From Phorcus lineatus (taxonomy: Eukaryota; Mollusca; Gastropoda; Trochida; Trochidae), in NCBI GenBank assembly GCA_921293015.1, contig OV121091.1, forward strand, positions 32,162,839-32,226,838: a stretch of DNA of 64,000 nucleotides. Reading direction: 5' to 3'. How positions within the stretch are numbered: the stretch's first letter is position 1; each line of letters begins with the position of its first letter. Below the pieces are notes generated by a model. The model was not told where the DNA came from and did no database searches. It saw only the letters and a list, made by a program, of their open reading frames with translations. The position numbers were made by a program, and so were the translations under genes. Shown in pieces: positions 40,101-55,100 of this stretch.

Positions 40101-43100
40101 AATATCAAAAAAACTCTAATCAAAATATTTTAGATTTTTTTAAATCAAGAAACAAATATTATTTCCGCATCAAATAATTTAAGCATGCCCCGACCCCTGG
40201 CATTTATTTTAATCTATCACAGAATTGTAGCTTATACAAGTGGAAATTGAAGATTGGTGTGAGCGTAAGAAGGAATATATCCAACAAGTAACCAATTCTA
40301 ACACTCTTCTTTTATCACCAGTCCTTCACACAATTTTACTGATTGTGTACATTGTTGTGTATTTACCATAAATACAACAGAAATGTGTATGGGTACTTAG
40401 AGCTCAATCAAAACCTTAATGAACGCATATTTTGAACGCACACGTTTGCTCTAAAGAAAGCCTATCGATCGTTTAGAAGGACACAGAGTATGCTATTTGA
40501 TTCAAATTTGTCAACTTTATTCATGATTTTAATTCATTAAGGAACATTGGTTGTTTCTAAAATAACAATCTTTGTGCTTATTAGTTTAGTAAAGTGACAA
40601 TGTTGTAATTTGTGATCGAAAACCGGACAGTGGTTCGCGCCAATGACTAATAGGTAATTATGAAAACTTTTCTACAGCAGGCACAAAGACAAATATCAGT
40701 TGATAGTGTTTAGAAGGTCATTCAACTGATTTTCATGTAAAGTGGACGCATTATTTTGACTTAGTAACAACTACATGCATGTCTAAGGCTGTTTTTGTAC
40801 TATCAATGGAAACAATTTTCGCAATTTTGAGATAAAGATGCAAGTTTTGATGTCCTAATATGCATTAGAATAGCCTTTTTGAACGCGGAAATGCGTGCTG
40901 TCATGCCAGGTGTTTTTACCGATGTGATATGATTTGGAAGACTCGTAGTGTCTTGCACACGAAACATCAGTTGAAATAATGTCTTATTCACCCTGTAGTG
41001 CAATGGGTAACTGGGGCAGTTTTTTAAACGCTGGAAAAGACCAGGGTAATAATGCAGGACGCGTCTTGAGCATACATCCATGTGGTGTGGATATGTGTTC
41101 ATGACTATTACCTTATTTTTTTATCATAAAGCAGTTCAACTTTAAATATCGTACCGAATAAATGAGCGGGTATGTGTCCAGAGGCTGGAAACCTCTCCGC
41201 TCCATACAGCTTTTTGAGTTCCCTCCTGACGTACGTATGCAGCTGTTGGTACAGAGGTTTCAGCTGCTCCAGAAGCTCCACCAGATTGTCCTGGAAGTCC
41301 GAGTCTGTGTAGTTCTCACTGGTGTAGGAGCTCCGCCACGCCTGGGCCAGGTTGCTTACATCTAGGATATATGAAAAATAATAAAACAAATTCAACGGCC
41401 TGAATCAATTGATCTGGGATTGAAGACAGAGCTTCTTTCAGTCAAGTTTTCTGATGGCAGTTTTGGTGTCATTGATCGAGAATGAAAAAACAAACAACAA
41501 CGCTTCCCTTGAAATTGATAACAATTATTATCATTAATCATTTTTTTATCATATCATATAATTTCACAAATCTAAAATGTGAAGCAGCAACATCCAACCC
41601 TTTGTTTTACAGCGTAACGCCTCATTGACTTAGCTTTTAAAGCTCATTAAAAAGAATACAATTGTGTGATATGCATGCAAAACCTCATGACCTTAGAGTC
41701 AAGATTCGTGACCTATGGACGCGGCTCTTTTAACAACAATTTTGTAATTCAATAAAAAGAATCCCTTCATCATAAAAATCATCCTCCCCAAACAGACTCT
41801 AGGAATGGAGAAGCTTGATTTGATGCAGTCAAAGTTAGTTGTGTAATCAGCGACGCCGTTTCAAAAGTTATCAATCAAATCACCTAAGTTATGCTAAACT
41901 TTATTTGAATATGCAGTTTGCACTTTCAGTCTTCTTTACAGAACACATAGGCCTTATTTAGAGACTGCAACACATATGTTATTCATGCATTCGGTGTTTT
42001 CATTGGCTGAAGTATTGCAAGGTAGTTTATGTTCCAATATTGTGCCGCTAGGGGGAAACTGTCAGAAGCTCCAGAAGAGAGGTAGTATATATAGGAATTT
42101 ATAACGGAGCTACATCTGTGGGGAGAGAATGTACAATAATGTGATATAAATGATATACACGATTGGCGTAGCTCCTAAATTAATAAGACAAGACGATAGT
42201 TTGTATACTTCGCTGTTAAATCCTAGTATTCCATTATCGTTATACCATTAAATAATAACCGTCACCGTCATAACTCTATAAAGAATTTAAATGTCTTTTA
42301 ACGTTATTTGCAAAAATCACCAACAATATTTGATACAAAAAAGTACAAATGTAGGGACTGACCCTGGTCTTGTACATTGATGTTGCTGAGTCTGGCGAAT
42401 TCTTCATACAGGGGTTTCATCTTGGGTCCAGTTGCGTCTCGCCACGACTTCCAAGCCTCGGTAAGAGCATCGTAACTTCGGTTGGACGCGAAGTATTGGG
42501 TCAGTTCTGAGTGCGATTTAGATAATGTAAGGAATGCTTAATGCAGGATTTAATCCTTCCACGATTTCATTTAATGCAAAGCTGAATGTATGGATTATTG
42601 CATGGATGAATGTAATAGACGATTGCATTGATTGATTAAATGGGAGCGATTTTTGAATTAAATAGGGCATGAATTAAGGAGGAGTGCATGGACATATACA
42701 ATAGATGATGTAAGAATATATTAAATTATTGGATAATTGGGTGAACGCTCGGTTAAATGGCATGATACATTTAAGAGGAATAATCATTAAAAAAACACTA
42801 TCGAATAAACTAGGGAATAAACTAGAACAAGTCATCCATCATACGACATATTAAAAAAACACTCAAGGACTGGATGTTGAAAACAATTGATATCAAATAC
42901 AATAATGAGTAAAACATTTAAAAATTAACGTTTTACTGAAGAAGATTTGTAGGGAATGAAAAATGAGAAGATGTGACGAAATTTAATGTGCGGTAATGAA
43001 GATACGGATATGTTTGCTGGGTAAAATATCTAAGATACACGAGAAGAACCAATAAATTATTCCTACCTGGTTCCAAGTGAACGTCTTTACCATTGAGTTT

Positions 43101-46100
43101 CACCATAGCCTTGCTGTACAAACCCTCCAGCTGAGAGGATATTTGAGCTACCTGTTGGGATATCAACATTTTCTCTTCATTCGTAGGTGTAATAAATGTT
43201 GGGTGGAGTTAAATTGTGGATGTGAGATTTATATCAAATTTATTTCTTAATTTTGCATAAGACTTGAATTTCAGTTGGTTTCAGAAATAAACATTATAAA
43301 ATTTCACAAATTTTCTAAACTTATAATGTAAATACTTCACAGGGCAATTACCTTAACCGTAACTAATAAAGCGTGAGTTAATAGGCACCAGTGCAAACCA
43401 ATATTTCGTAGTCACAACCAATGCACAGATAATGCATACATGTATCTCTCGATCTTATTTACGATCCGCACTAAAGCAATCCATCTCGTAAGTTATTCAA
43501 GAAACCTGTACATATTCGGGTTACAGAGGTGATTCTTAAAGACCGGGCGTATTTAATGCAACGTTGGCTTAAATCTTGAATTACGATATCGGAAATATTC
43601 AAATTTGGATACAGCCAGAAGAGCGAAAACGGCAAACGCTCTCACAATCCAATACCAATGCTTATACTTCATATTTGAACTCGGTAAAGTTATAATATTG
43701 CTTTAATAAAAAAATTTAATCCTTTATTTTCAGTTCAGAGTTTGAGTAAATTCAAAAGCTGCACACATTACTAGTATATTTTGACAGGTCAATGGTAAAG
43801 AATAATAAGTTTTGCACCGATAGAAATCTTAAGTGAGTGCCTATGTCCACAAATGCCTTAAAAAAGCACATTTGGCCCGAAAAAAATGACTTTAGTGCCT
43901 ATAAACGCTGATTATAAATTATGCTTAGAGATTATGAACAATATATCAGTAATATGGAAAACTTTATTCATATGTTTTTAGAATTTTAATATTACAATTC
44001 CAATAAATTGTTTATAACATAACTACTTTTCTTTTATTATCAAATATTGATGACATTGAGTGAAAGGTTTTTGCCGTTATCTGTATAGACATATGCATGC
44101 ATATACATGTACATGTTCTGCAGTTCAAATATCACTCATCATTGAACTTCTTCAAGTCTTCTTTTCACGTCAATAGTGCTTGTTATTGAAACGGCATCTA
44201 TTTCTAGGGTTATTACCTTTTTGACATTTTCGGGATCGGCTTCACCAGATCCTGAGTGGAACATGAACATTCGCTTCAGTGTCTCGTTCTGGAAGCCCCT
44301 CCACGCATACATATTCACCTTTCGTGTGATTCCGTTGTGAAATTTTTGTGACTCCAGGCTTGCCTTTATCTGCAGATATTTACATATGTTTGAGTTTGTC
44401 AACTCAAATTGCACAGAAATAACGGTCACTGTTGAGTTATCCCTGTCACCGTTTAGAAACCAGTAGCAAATACATATTCGAGCCCATCACGTGCGATCTC
44501 GTGTTATACGTACATTGTCGAGTTTGACCGGGTTAAGAGATTTCTGTTATTTTGATAGATATCAACAACGTCAGTACCAGATATACGTTACACTACGCTA
44601 AAATGCATTACATTATTAGGCAGCGGGATAGGATGGGGGTGCAACGATTGGTTTATTCGATAATTTAGTTACTTTTAGATAACTTAGTTTTTTGAGACCA
44701 TGTATCCATAAACATTGTTACATTTTATTTCTACTCCCCAATATAAAACCATAAACATTGTTACATTTTATTTCTACTCCCCAATATAAAACCAAACTCA
44801 GCTGTAGGAACCCTGGTTTGTGAAACACAATCGGCACCCATATATATCAGTCAGTTAAGTTCACCTCCATCCGACTGTTGTAATCCGTCAGGTTTGTGTT
44901 GTACGTCCAGCTCGCTTCAGCAGCCTTGTAGTCCACCTCCACAACCTGCTTGTCGTATTCCTGCATGAACTCTTCCGCCATGACCTCGTCCGTGATCTTC
45001 CCGGAAGGATCCGGACAAATGTCTGTCCATCCGGGTTCATCCATATCAGCTGTCAGCTTATTCTGTTTGGCCAACCTGGAAGAATTGTTAACATTTAGAA
45101 CATTTATTCAAAATAGCATCAACATTCTGAATTCAATTTCTCTTCACACTTCACATCTCAAGTTCGAAAACTTGATAATTATATACCGGTGACATCTTAC
45201 CTCTTTTTTAAATAAAAGGGGAAGTACTTAAAAGGACAGTGCTCTCGGGGTATAATTTGTTGAAACGAAATTCAAGAAGACACTCCCGTTTATTTATTAT
45301 GTTATGAGTACATGACTATGACATAACCAAGGTGAAACTTGTTACTTTGGATAACATTAGCTTGATTTACATTTATAAAACTATAACTATAAAAATACCC
45401 TTGGTAAAATAAAATTAAGATAAAAATTAGAAACGAAGCCTTTAATCAATATCGGCGCTATGAGTGTATAAGTCTTGCTACGGCATTACAAGACATTGTT
45501 GATTAGTCTTATCATAAGTATTTTGTAAAATGTGGATATTCTATCAATTAACTTAGTTTATTTTAACAATAATGTAAAATTTGTTAAAGTACAGCGACTT
45601 TTCTCATGCCATCTTCCCTTAAAACACGGTGGCAGACCGAACCGATTGATCAGGGTCTTCGATTAGAAATTAACGAACCATGTTAATAACTTATTTGCTT
45701 AAATGATAGTTTACTAATACCGTTTGTGCATCCAGAGGTCTACAATAAAACCTATGTACGAGCTTATGACGGCCCTCTTTGTATGAAAACTCAGGCAGAA
45801 CATGGGTTATTTCCGAATTTCTGAATATACGAGGATTGTTAAAACATTGCCTCGTTATCAATGTGATTTCATGGTATATGCAAACCTAACAGCAAGTTTC
45901 ATATGAACCCTCTGAATACCAACCAATCGGTTAGAGGTTTAAAGTACTCCATCAAGGCACTGGCGTCCATTTTCCTCTGTCCAGTCATCAGCTCCATCGC
46001 CTCTTGCCACGGTTTGGACGCACCAAGTTCCAGCACCGACCTAGATTCATTTGTCAAACATACTTTATTTCATACAAAATTATAACACAAGTGTTGTTAA

Positions 46101-49100
46101 AACACAACAACTCTATTATGAGTAAACTGGTGTAAGATCGATCATCAGATAAGACGTTTTGTTGTAAATGATAAATGTAAAATATAGTCGCAAGCGACGA
46201 CAAACGGATTCAGCGCATTAAAAGCACATTCATAACGCACATACTGATGTTAACAATCTTGCAAAGTTATTGCCTATCGTTTTCAAAAAAGTTGCTAGTC
46301 TTTAAGTGCTTTTTGAAATAAAAAGCCAATGTTAATTATTCGAACTTTGAGTGGTACTGTTCCTTTAATGCAATGTCCGATTTGACTCAAACGTTTCGTC
46401 GCGAGTTCGTTGTAAGGGCTATAACATCGTAAAGTTTGGTTGTATTTGAATCGTTATTTGGCTGAATCTTGTTCACAAAAATCGTCGAATAATAATAAAC
46501 ACGCCAATAACAAAAAGGATTAAACCCTAAAGGCTGAATCCTTAATGACGGATGTAAGGATAGGATCCTGTTGTCTTGATTACTGTAGATACCTTACTTT
46601 TATTTTTCATACAATGACTAAATTTGACAACAGTAATTGTCCTCGAACCTTAGTTTGTCCCCGGCTGCTTTAGATTGGTATATATCGCATCGATTCAGAG
46701 CTCCCGTCTGCCCTGCTGCCTGACACAGAGCCTTGTGGAACTGGAACTGGATCACGAAACTCACGAAATATCTGGAAATAATTTCATGATTCAATGAGCC
46801 ATGAATCATGTTCTGAAAGATCGTTCGCAGACAATGCCTTTTTTAAATACACCACGCCAACATTTTACAGACAGTCAGACAATAGTTTATTTACGTCTCA
46901 CCTTTTAAATTACATAAAATATATCTACATTTGTAGATGATATCGCGGCTTTTCACTTGCGCTAATTGACTTGGTATATTATCGCATGACATTAAGAAAT
47001 ATGACATTAAGATTACGATTAAGATTAACGAATAGAAAACTGCAAATCAGCGGTGGTTTAAAGGTGAGGTTCAAAGTGTTAGGTCAATGCACTGTATATC
47101 TGTCTATTCACTGAATGTTTTAGTTAGGGTCCCACACTGGACTCGTCTAAAAAAGTAAAAGCATTTAGGGCATATCTTGTTACAATACTTCATCTAGACC
47201 AAACTAACATCGTAATCAAAGCAACACTTCATTTTACGTTGAATATTTGGTTTAATCAACATGCTTAAATGTAACTAATGTCTAAAATAAAGCTATCATG
47301 ATTATAAATGAAACTACCACAGTCATACTATTAAAACTTTTAGCTAATGTGATTTGACATGTTTATCATCAAACTGCTAGTAAAATATCGCTTCCATAAA
47401 AAGTCCAAAAGAACAATGAAATCATAAGTGATGATATTCTCATATCTCTTTAATCAATCCACACTTGATTGAAGGAGAGGTTCTACCTTATATAAGGTAC
47501 GTTGGAGGCCACGTGGTATTTGGCGCCAGGGTCGAAGTCCTCTTCAGAGCGGTTGACAGGCGCTGAGAGGCCCTGGAACTTGCACCTGTCAGTTGACAAA
47601 CACATAACTGATGGCAAACACTTGAGATCACGTGTGAATCATATAGGCCTAAGGTAAGTACATAAGACTTAAAAATGACCCGTCTTATATTTATATTCAT
47701 CAGGCGTCTTCATATAAGAGATACTCATGACAATGGTGTAGATAAATGCTGTTCGTAAATAGAAGTTCTTCTCCGGAAAACTAATTATCTACTAATCATC
47801 CATCTTATTATTGTGCAATATTTCCCTTGATCAATAATAAAAGTCATAAACGGTCAATACCACTCAGACATATATATGATTGTAAGAATGCACCATGTGT
47901 GTCTGTCTCACTAAATCATTGACTTTTCAAAACCATCTACAACAAATAAAACTAAACACTTTATTGAACAATTCGGTAAAAAAAAATCAAACTTTATTTA
48001 CACCCTTGCTTCAGTGTGAAAAAATGAGTCGGTGCGATTATAAGATGGACTGAGGAACCTTTATGAGCTTTTTGAATGTATTTGAATGCATAAGATCAGT
48101 GGAGCCAGTAAACATTACAATGGTGTAATGTGAAATACTAACTTCCTTTAATTTGGGTCACTAGATATCTGAATCTGAAAATATAGGTGCGTGAGGTATA
48201 CAGTTGTTCATAATTTCCTATAAAAAGACATTTTGAAATTTTCGTAAATCCTTAACAGAAAAATTTTCAAACCATACTTTTGGACTAATAAGTTTTGTAC
48301 ATATCTACACTACATATACAAGGTACACACATGTACAGCTGCACACAGAAAGTTTGTTCATATACCTGAGTATCTTTGTAATTTGGGATATCTATGAGGC
48401 ATCGTAGCATTGCGAAAAGAAACGCATTCTCAATTTTCAATACAGAAGTGAAATTCCATTGCACCTTTAAGCAATCGTATATCTTACCTAAAAGTTAACC
48501 GTAACAGTGTTTGCAAGTCACCGAAGTGACCAGGGGTCAAAATTTTGAAAATAGTTATTTTTATTTTTCTCCACAAAAAGTTTATAGGTGATCAACAGCC
48601 TGAAACACAAGTCGTGTTTGTTTCTTTGCATTAATCAATATGATTGTGCTGAATTGTTTCTGAGAAGATCAAAATCGAATTTTTTAATCGATATTTAAGG
48701 AAATCGGAAATTCGAAAATATGACCCCTTCATCATGCGAAAATTCGAATCATGTGCACGAGAGACTGTACAATGCCAAAATGATTTAAAGAATGACCATG
48801 TCAGTTCTGCTAAACCCAAATAACATGATATTTGCACTAAGATACAGTAGTAAGTAAACAAACGTTTGGTATGCAGCTGTATATGTAGGATTCAGGGATA
48901 ATTCTTGGATGGGGTTAAAGTGAACAAATTCCGTTTTTCATAATTTTGCAAAACAATGTAAACATTTGCGGCAAAGTTCTAGTTACATACAGTACTACAT
49001 TCTAGTACTAGTTTACAGTATAATATATTTTTAAAAAATGGCGGATCACGAAATCTTGAAATCACTAAATTCCTAATACAGATGAATGGGGAATCCTTTT

Positions 49101-52100
49101 TGCCGGCAATTCATAATTGAAAAATTCCATCCAATGTAACCTCTTCTTCTTGTCATACAGTCATACAGCTATGCAAGGATACCATTTCAAAGGTTGGTAA
49201 AACAATATATCAAATATAAAATATTCTCGTCAATTATAGAAAACATGACATTGGCCAAGAACATAAATCCAAAATGAACCAGACGGACTCACCGTAAATC
49301 CCACCATTTTTTGTTGTAATCCTCGGGAGGAGTTTCCCCACTGAACACGCTCCATCGCCATTGGTCAATCAGGTAACCGAACGGGAGGAAGGCGATCTTA
49401 CCAAGTGCAATTTTCATAAGAAAATTTATTTCACTCTCTGAAATGGATATTTGAGTACAAGGAGTGTGCATTAACGGATAAGTGCTCATCGTACTGTGAA
49501 GGATTTATACATATCAAACTTTTCACACTTATCGCAATATATATCAATCATAAGTACCCTTTCAGCACCTAAATCTGATTATCAGAGGCAGATTTCAGTG
49601 TATAAACTAAAAAAAAACTTTTGTTGACCATGATAGCAGAAGTACATGTATAAGAATAATATCATAATTAGACTTGAACAATGATATAATTCTTATACAT
49701 GATAACAATGATATATTATGAAGATACCACTTCAATATGTCTGAAAGAAAACGCCAATATATATCAAACTTACCAATGTCGTCATCACCTGGTGCCAGAA
49801 GACCAACACGGCGTAGATGTTTAGGCGTGGAAACAGACAGCGCCATTGTGTCCCCTATTGCCTCGTGGAAACCTAGCGTATGATGTATGTATATATAATG
49901 GATTGATGCCATGTTACGAACGTATTTCAGTACTCGAGAGCAATTCTACTGTTCATTGTTGTTCCGGTTGATAGGATTGATAGATTAAAAGGTGTTCTAG
50001 GATTAATTGCCAAACTTGAAAGGTAATTCCGGGTCGATAAAATACCATAAAATATTTATTTTTCTTTGAAGGATGATTCTTTAAGGGTAGGCTAATGTTC
50101 CTGAAGTTTTCTTTGAAGGATGATTCTTTAAGGGTAGGCTAATGTTCCTGAAGTTTTCTTTCAGGATGATTCTTTAAGGGCCGGGTAGGCTAATGTTCCT
50201 GAAGTTTTCTTTGAAGGATGATTCTTTTAAGGGTAGGCTAATGTTCCTGTTATTGAAAAATAGTATGGTACATAAGATAGATTTAAAACGATGAAAACCC
50301 TTTTAAAATAAGTTTAAAAAAAAGTTATGACAGACATGATATGCATGTATGTTTTGATGTATACAATATTTGCATCTTTATCCTTTTACGAGTACTTCAA
50401 AAGCTACTATCAGAATATCTTTTTGAAGGCATTGGTTACAATTTGCGCCTGTAAAATTTAGTAAAAGTTAAAAATAGTTGTGAGTCACAAACTGAAAATG
50501 TTTCGATTAGTAGTTATAAAGGAAATTCAACTGAGAAAATCATAATTCAAATTCTAAATTCTATAAAGAAGATGTTAGATTTTAAAATGATTTTTACTGC
50601 AATTCAAATTGATGTAAAGATCAACGTTGCAAGATATCATAAATATTTCGAATAACATCAAACCCTATTCTCCTGAATATTACTGTTTAGTGCTAAGATC
50701 ACTTAATTTCAATGTACAAGACATTTAAAATGTTATTTTTTAAATCGTAATCAAGGATTAATTCTTATCATTGCAAGCACCCACAAATGTATTTTGTGAA
50801 ATATACAATCTTACATTAACAATGCAAAAGATTGAACTACCCCTAAATCAGAATATGAGAAATAAATCAACCAACTTTTCATGATTTTGGATACCCGTAG
50901 GGTGTTCTAGCATTGTGAAATCCAAGTTACCGTGGTTTGCCCCTCCCCTGAAGAGAATGGGCTGATCTTTGTACTGCAGGTAGTACTCGATGTGCCCCAT
51001 CTCGTGGTGAATTGTAATAAGGTCCTCCATCGTGATGTCAGTGCACATCTTGATCCTAACAAAACATTGGAACATAGGTCAGCGTGTTACAATATTTACC
51101 AGGATTTGCTCCGCTTCTGAAGATGATGGGTTGATTCTTGTATTGCAAGAAATATTCAACGTGGCCCATTTCATGGTGGATTGTGATCAGGTCCTCCATG
51201 GTTATGTCTGTACACATCTTGATCCTGGTCATAGACATCATTCAATGAAAGAATTCAATTTTCAATAAACGTACATTTAGGTTTCATCATGTGAACTTTG
51301 ACAGTGCCTTTAAAAAAGCGTTGTGACTTGGAAGAGTAACTTTTTTAAGTATTAAAATAGTGTAATTTTACCAATGACTACAGACTCTCAAATGAATCAT
51401 TTAGCAAATCGGGTCAAAGTAATTTAAAGGTATGAAGTGTCGATTAAGATAAAAAAAACAGACACTGAAACTATTAAATATTCACATTTAATATTGAAAA
51501 CGTATCAAAATCGGGTTGAAGATCAATTTCAGTTTATAGAGTTTGAAAGGTCATATAAATAGTATTCTTGTAAATGTGTGATTTCAGCTCGGGTACATAT
51601 CTCATAAGGGTGCTGTTAATTCTTTTATCATGAAACCAATAACTGATATGCATTTTGCATTTTTGGATGAATAAGGGAGATGTTTTCATAAACATGAAAA
51701 TGTCGGGGTTTCTTTCTAAAGTCATTCTAGAGTACGTGCGATGCATATGGTTAGAACGCGAATATCAATTAACATTTTTCATCAATCATTCTTCATTTTT
51801 GTTATTCAATTACCATTTGGTGTCTGATCTACTCATGTAAATAACAAGTACGTTGTAGATAAGCAGACACAGAGAAGACAAAAGTGACTACAGCCTTCAA
51901 AACATAATACGAGTATGTAGCTTATCATATAAATGTTCATTTTCAGAAGTATGGTTCTTTTATTTCTTTTCCATCGATTTAAAAAATCAGAAGAGTAAAT
52001 AGAAAATGCCGAGGAATTCATCAAAGAATCACTGACAAGTTCAACACATCCACATCAGTAACATCTATACCATTTTTCTAAGAATTCAGAAAATTACTAA

Positions 52101-55100
52101 ATCTTTCTGATATCTCATAAACCCAAAACAAGGTGAAAAAGACGAGTGTATAATTTTTTCCATGTCTGAAAGGTCTTAGTAGTATTTAAGCTAAAGGTTA
52201 GAGATCTGATTTGAAAACATTTAATCTTTATGATTTCCAATATCACTAGCAGGAACATACATGAGGATCTTGGGTAATAATTTTGAAATTTAAGCCAAGG
52301 CTTAACACATAAAATTATCCACATTTTCTTCTTCACTGCTTTGTTAACTTTGGTAAAAAATAACAAATTGTGAACCTAAAATCTTTCTGATTCCCCATAT
52401 CCCAAGCCGAGGCGTAACACACGACGTCTCTTCCATCAGCTGGTTTCTCTAACATGGAGAAGTTCCAGAAGGTGTCCGGCATTGGAGTAAGTCCTATGGA
52501 CTTGTAGAAGTCTTCTGCTGTCCGAAACATCCGCTCTACCGTGAAGTTCTGGTGAAAAGGTAATGATAAAGCTGTTTAACGTCTAACTTAGGTTATGTGT
52601 GTCTTGATGGTTAGATTTACACCTGTCACAATTGTTGTTAATATTAATGCATTAACGTTCAAATGAACTTCATCATGCCTCTACATATACTGCAAATAAA
52701 AGCAGGAAGACGAGGAAAAAAAACGAGGAAAATTTACTCACAGAATCAGATTATATGTCAGGTGCTGTTTAACCCCTTTCAATACTAACATAAATGCAGT
52801 TTTTAATGAAATCTATTTTGTATCTAGCCACTAGAGAAGTGGTACCTTAGCTTTCATTGTTGGTGTAATGTCGACACTCTGCTTGTGTTTGTAAGGCTGC
52901 ATTATACTGTAGGTGTTGTCCCAGGTTTGGGCCCATAAATTACCTACAGAGGTAGAAATACACATCAATAAATGTGATCACGTATCTCGCTGTAAATGGT
53001 GCATTCTATTACATTTATTTCGATACAGACATATCGATTCATCAAATATCATTGAACATATCTTAAGCAAACCAAATTCTCGTTCCATACCTACCCTTTA
53101 TCCATTTTTCATTAGCTCTTGACAATGTTTATTATCTAAGTTTTGCAAGGATATTATGTCTTTTTAACATAATCAAGTTTTGTCGTCACGGTAAAATACA
53201 TTAATTCAACAGTTTAGCATGTTGGAGCGGTATTCATATAATTTGTTTTTACGAAGGATGATCACAATCGTAATCTTTTACGAGGGTTATGAACATCAAA
53301 ATCATATTTTCTTGTCTTTACCCTAAACATTCAATCTCAAAGGGACCATTGGTTAAAACCTAAGACTATTGAATACCAGTCAAGTGTCGGTAGACCAGAC
53401 TCCTGGGAATATCAAGGATGAGCTTACCTAAGATATGTGCAGGAATGTGTCCAGTGACTGGAAACTTGTCCTTGCCGTACACCTTCTTGAGTTCCCTTCT
53501 GACGTAAGTGTGCAGCTGTTGGTACAGAGGCTTCAGCTGCTCCAGAAGCTGCTCCAGATCTTTCTGAAAGTTGTCGCTCTCATACCATGATCTCCAGTAT
53601 TCGCCCGTGTCGTTGTGACCTAGAACAAAAACACATCTCTATTAATGGCGATGCTATCTTAGAACATTCTCTATATAACGTTTTTTCCCAGACATGTTTC
53701 AAGAGATCGAATAGCTTCCCCATTGAATGATTGGAGCGACGCTGTTGGACGTGATAGAAGGGCTTATTTTCTATTCAAGTATACCTATTTAATAGCCGCT
53801 TTGATGCATTCCTATTTAGATTCATATTACCCCAGAATAATTCAATAATTGAATATTATCATTGACAAGGCATATTTCACAGCAGTATCACGTGGTTGAA
53901 TTGTCATTCGTACCCAAAGGTCCGAATGTTTGAACTTTAAATCATTTATTCAATGATGATGTCACAGTAAGTTTGGCTTCTGGCGCCACATCGTTTACTA
54001 TCGGTATTATGGTGAATATGTTCATTACCTATAATCTGTATTTATTTGGACACGAACGTTAAAGGCGTTACATGTAGTGGCGAATAATTATATTTAGTCT
54101 AGGAAATCGGTTTTCTTTTACCACCGTCATTACACTGCGTAATATCATTGCTTTACTATATAATAACCATAAGTTATTATGGATTGTCAACTTCTTTATC
54201 CATAGATACATATATTGTCATTATTTTTGTAATACAACTTCAGAATGCCTCTCAAGCAATGTAAGGTAACATGCCACGTTGCACCATATGATAAACATGT
54301 ACCTTCATATATTTGTCAACAAGAGCAAAGTTATCAATGCCACCAACACACATCGACAGTACTCGACCTTCTATGCTCAGAGCCTCGTTACTCAGTTCCA
54401 CCATTTCTGTATACATGTCCCTCATTTGTTTCCCAGTAACGTCTCTCCACCCCTTCCAGATCGCCTCTAGTTCCTCGTAGTTTCTAGAGTTGGCGAACTT
54501 CCTGGCAACCCCCGGCTCCAGCTGCAGACACTCGTCCGGCTTGTCAGGATCCAGACATACTTTGCCTTTGCTGAATATTCCTTCCATCTTTGAAACAACT
54601 TCTCGCAACTGAGGAAAAACATATGCTTGAATTTATGATATCTAATTGTTCGGTATTTGAACTGCCGTTGGTCCTTCATAGCCAATATTTACTACTGATT
54701 TAAATGAAAAGAAACCATCTGAATGAAAATCATTTCAATAATGTATTTTATGATCGAATCAAAAGATATATTTTCAGTTGTTTGTCTTTCCATAAAGTAT
54801 CAAACTTCAAGCCCTGACGTGATGTAATGTGACGTACCCTCCGTAGCTTTGCCTCATCCTTAAGTGCGTCTGTACCCAAGGTCTGCACGCTTTCAATCTG
54901 ACGCTTCAGCAGCGGATCCTCGATCCCGCTGACGTCGAATATACTGGCATTGGCTGCAGCCTCCTTAGCGAACTTGGATTCCACAAGACTCATCTCCACC
55001 TGTTACCATATAAAGGATTACAAAGGATTTAAAGAGAATGGCCTGTAAATTCTGAACTGAAAAAGTCGTACATGCATGCATTCCTAACAGTCCATATGCG

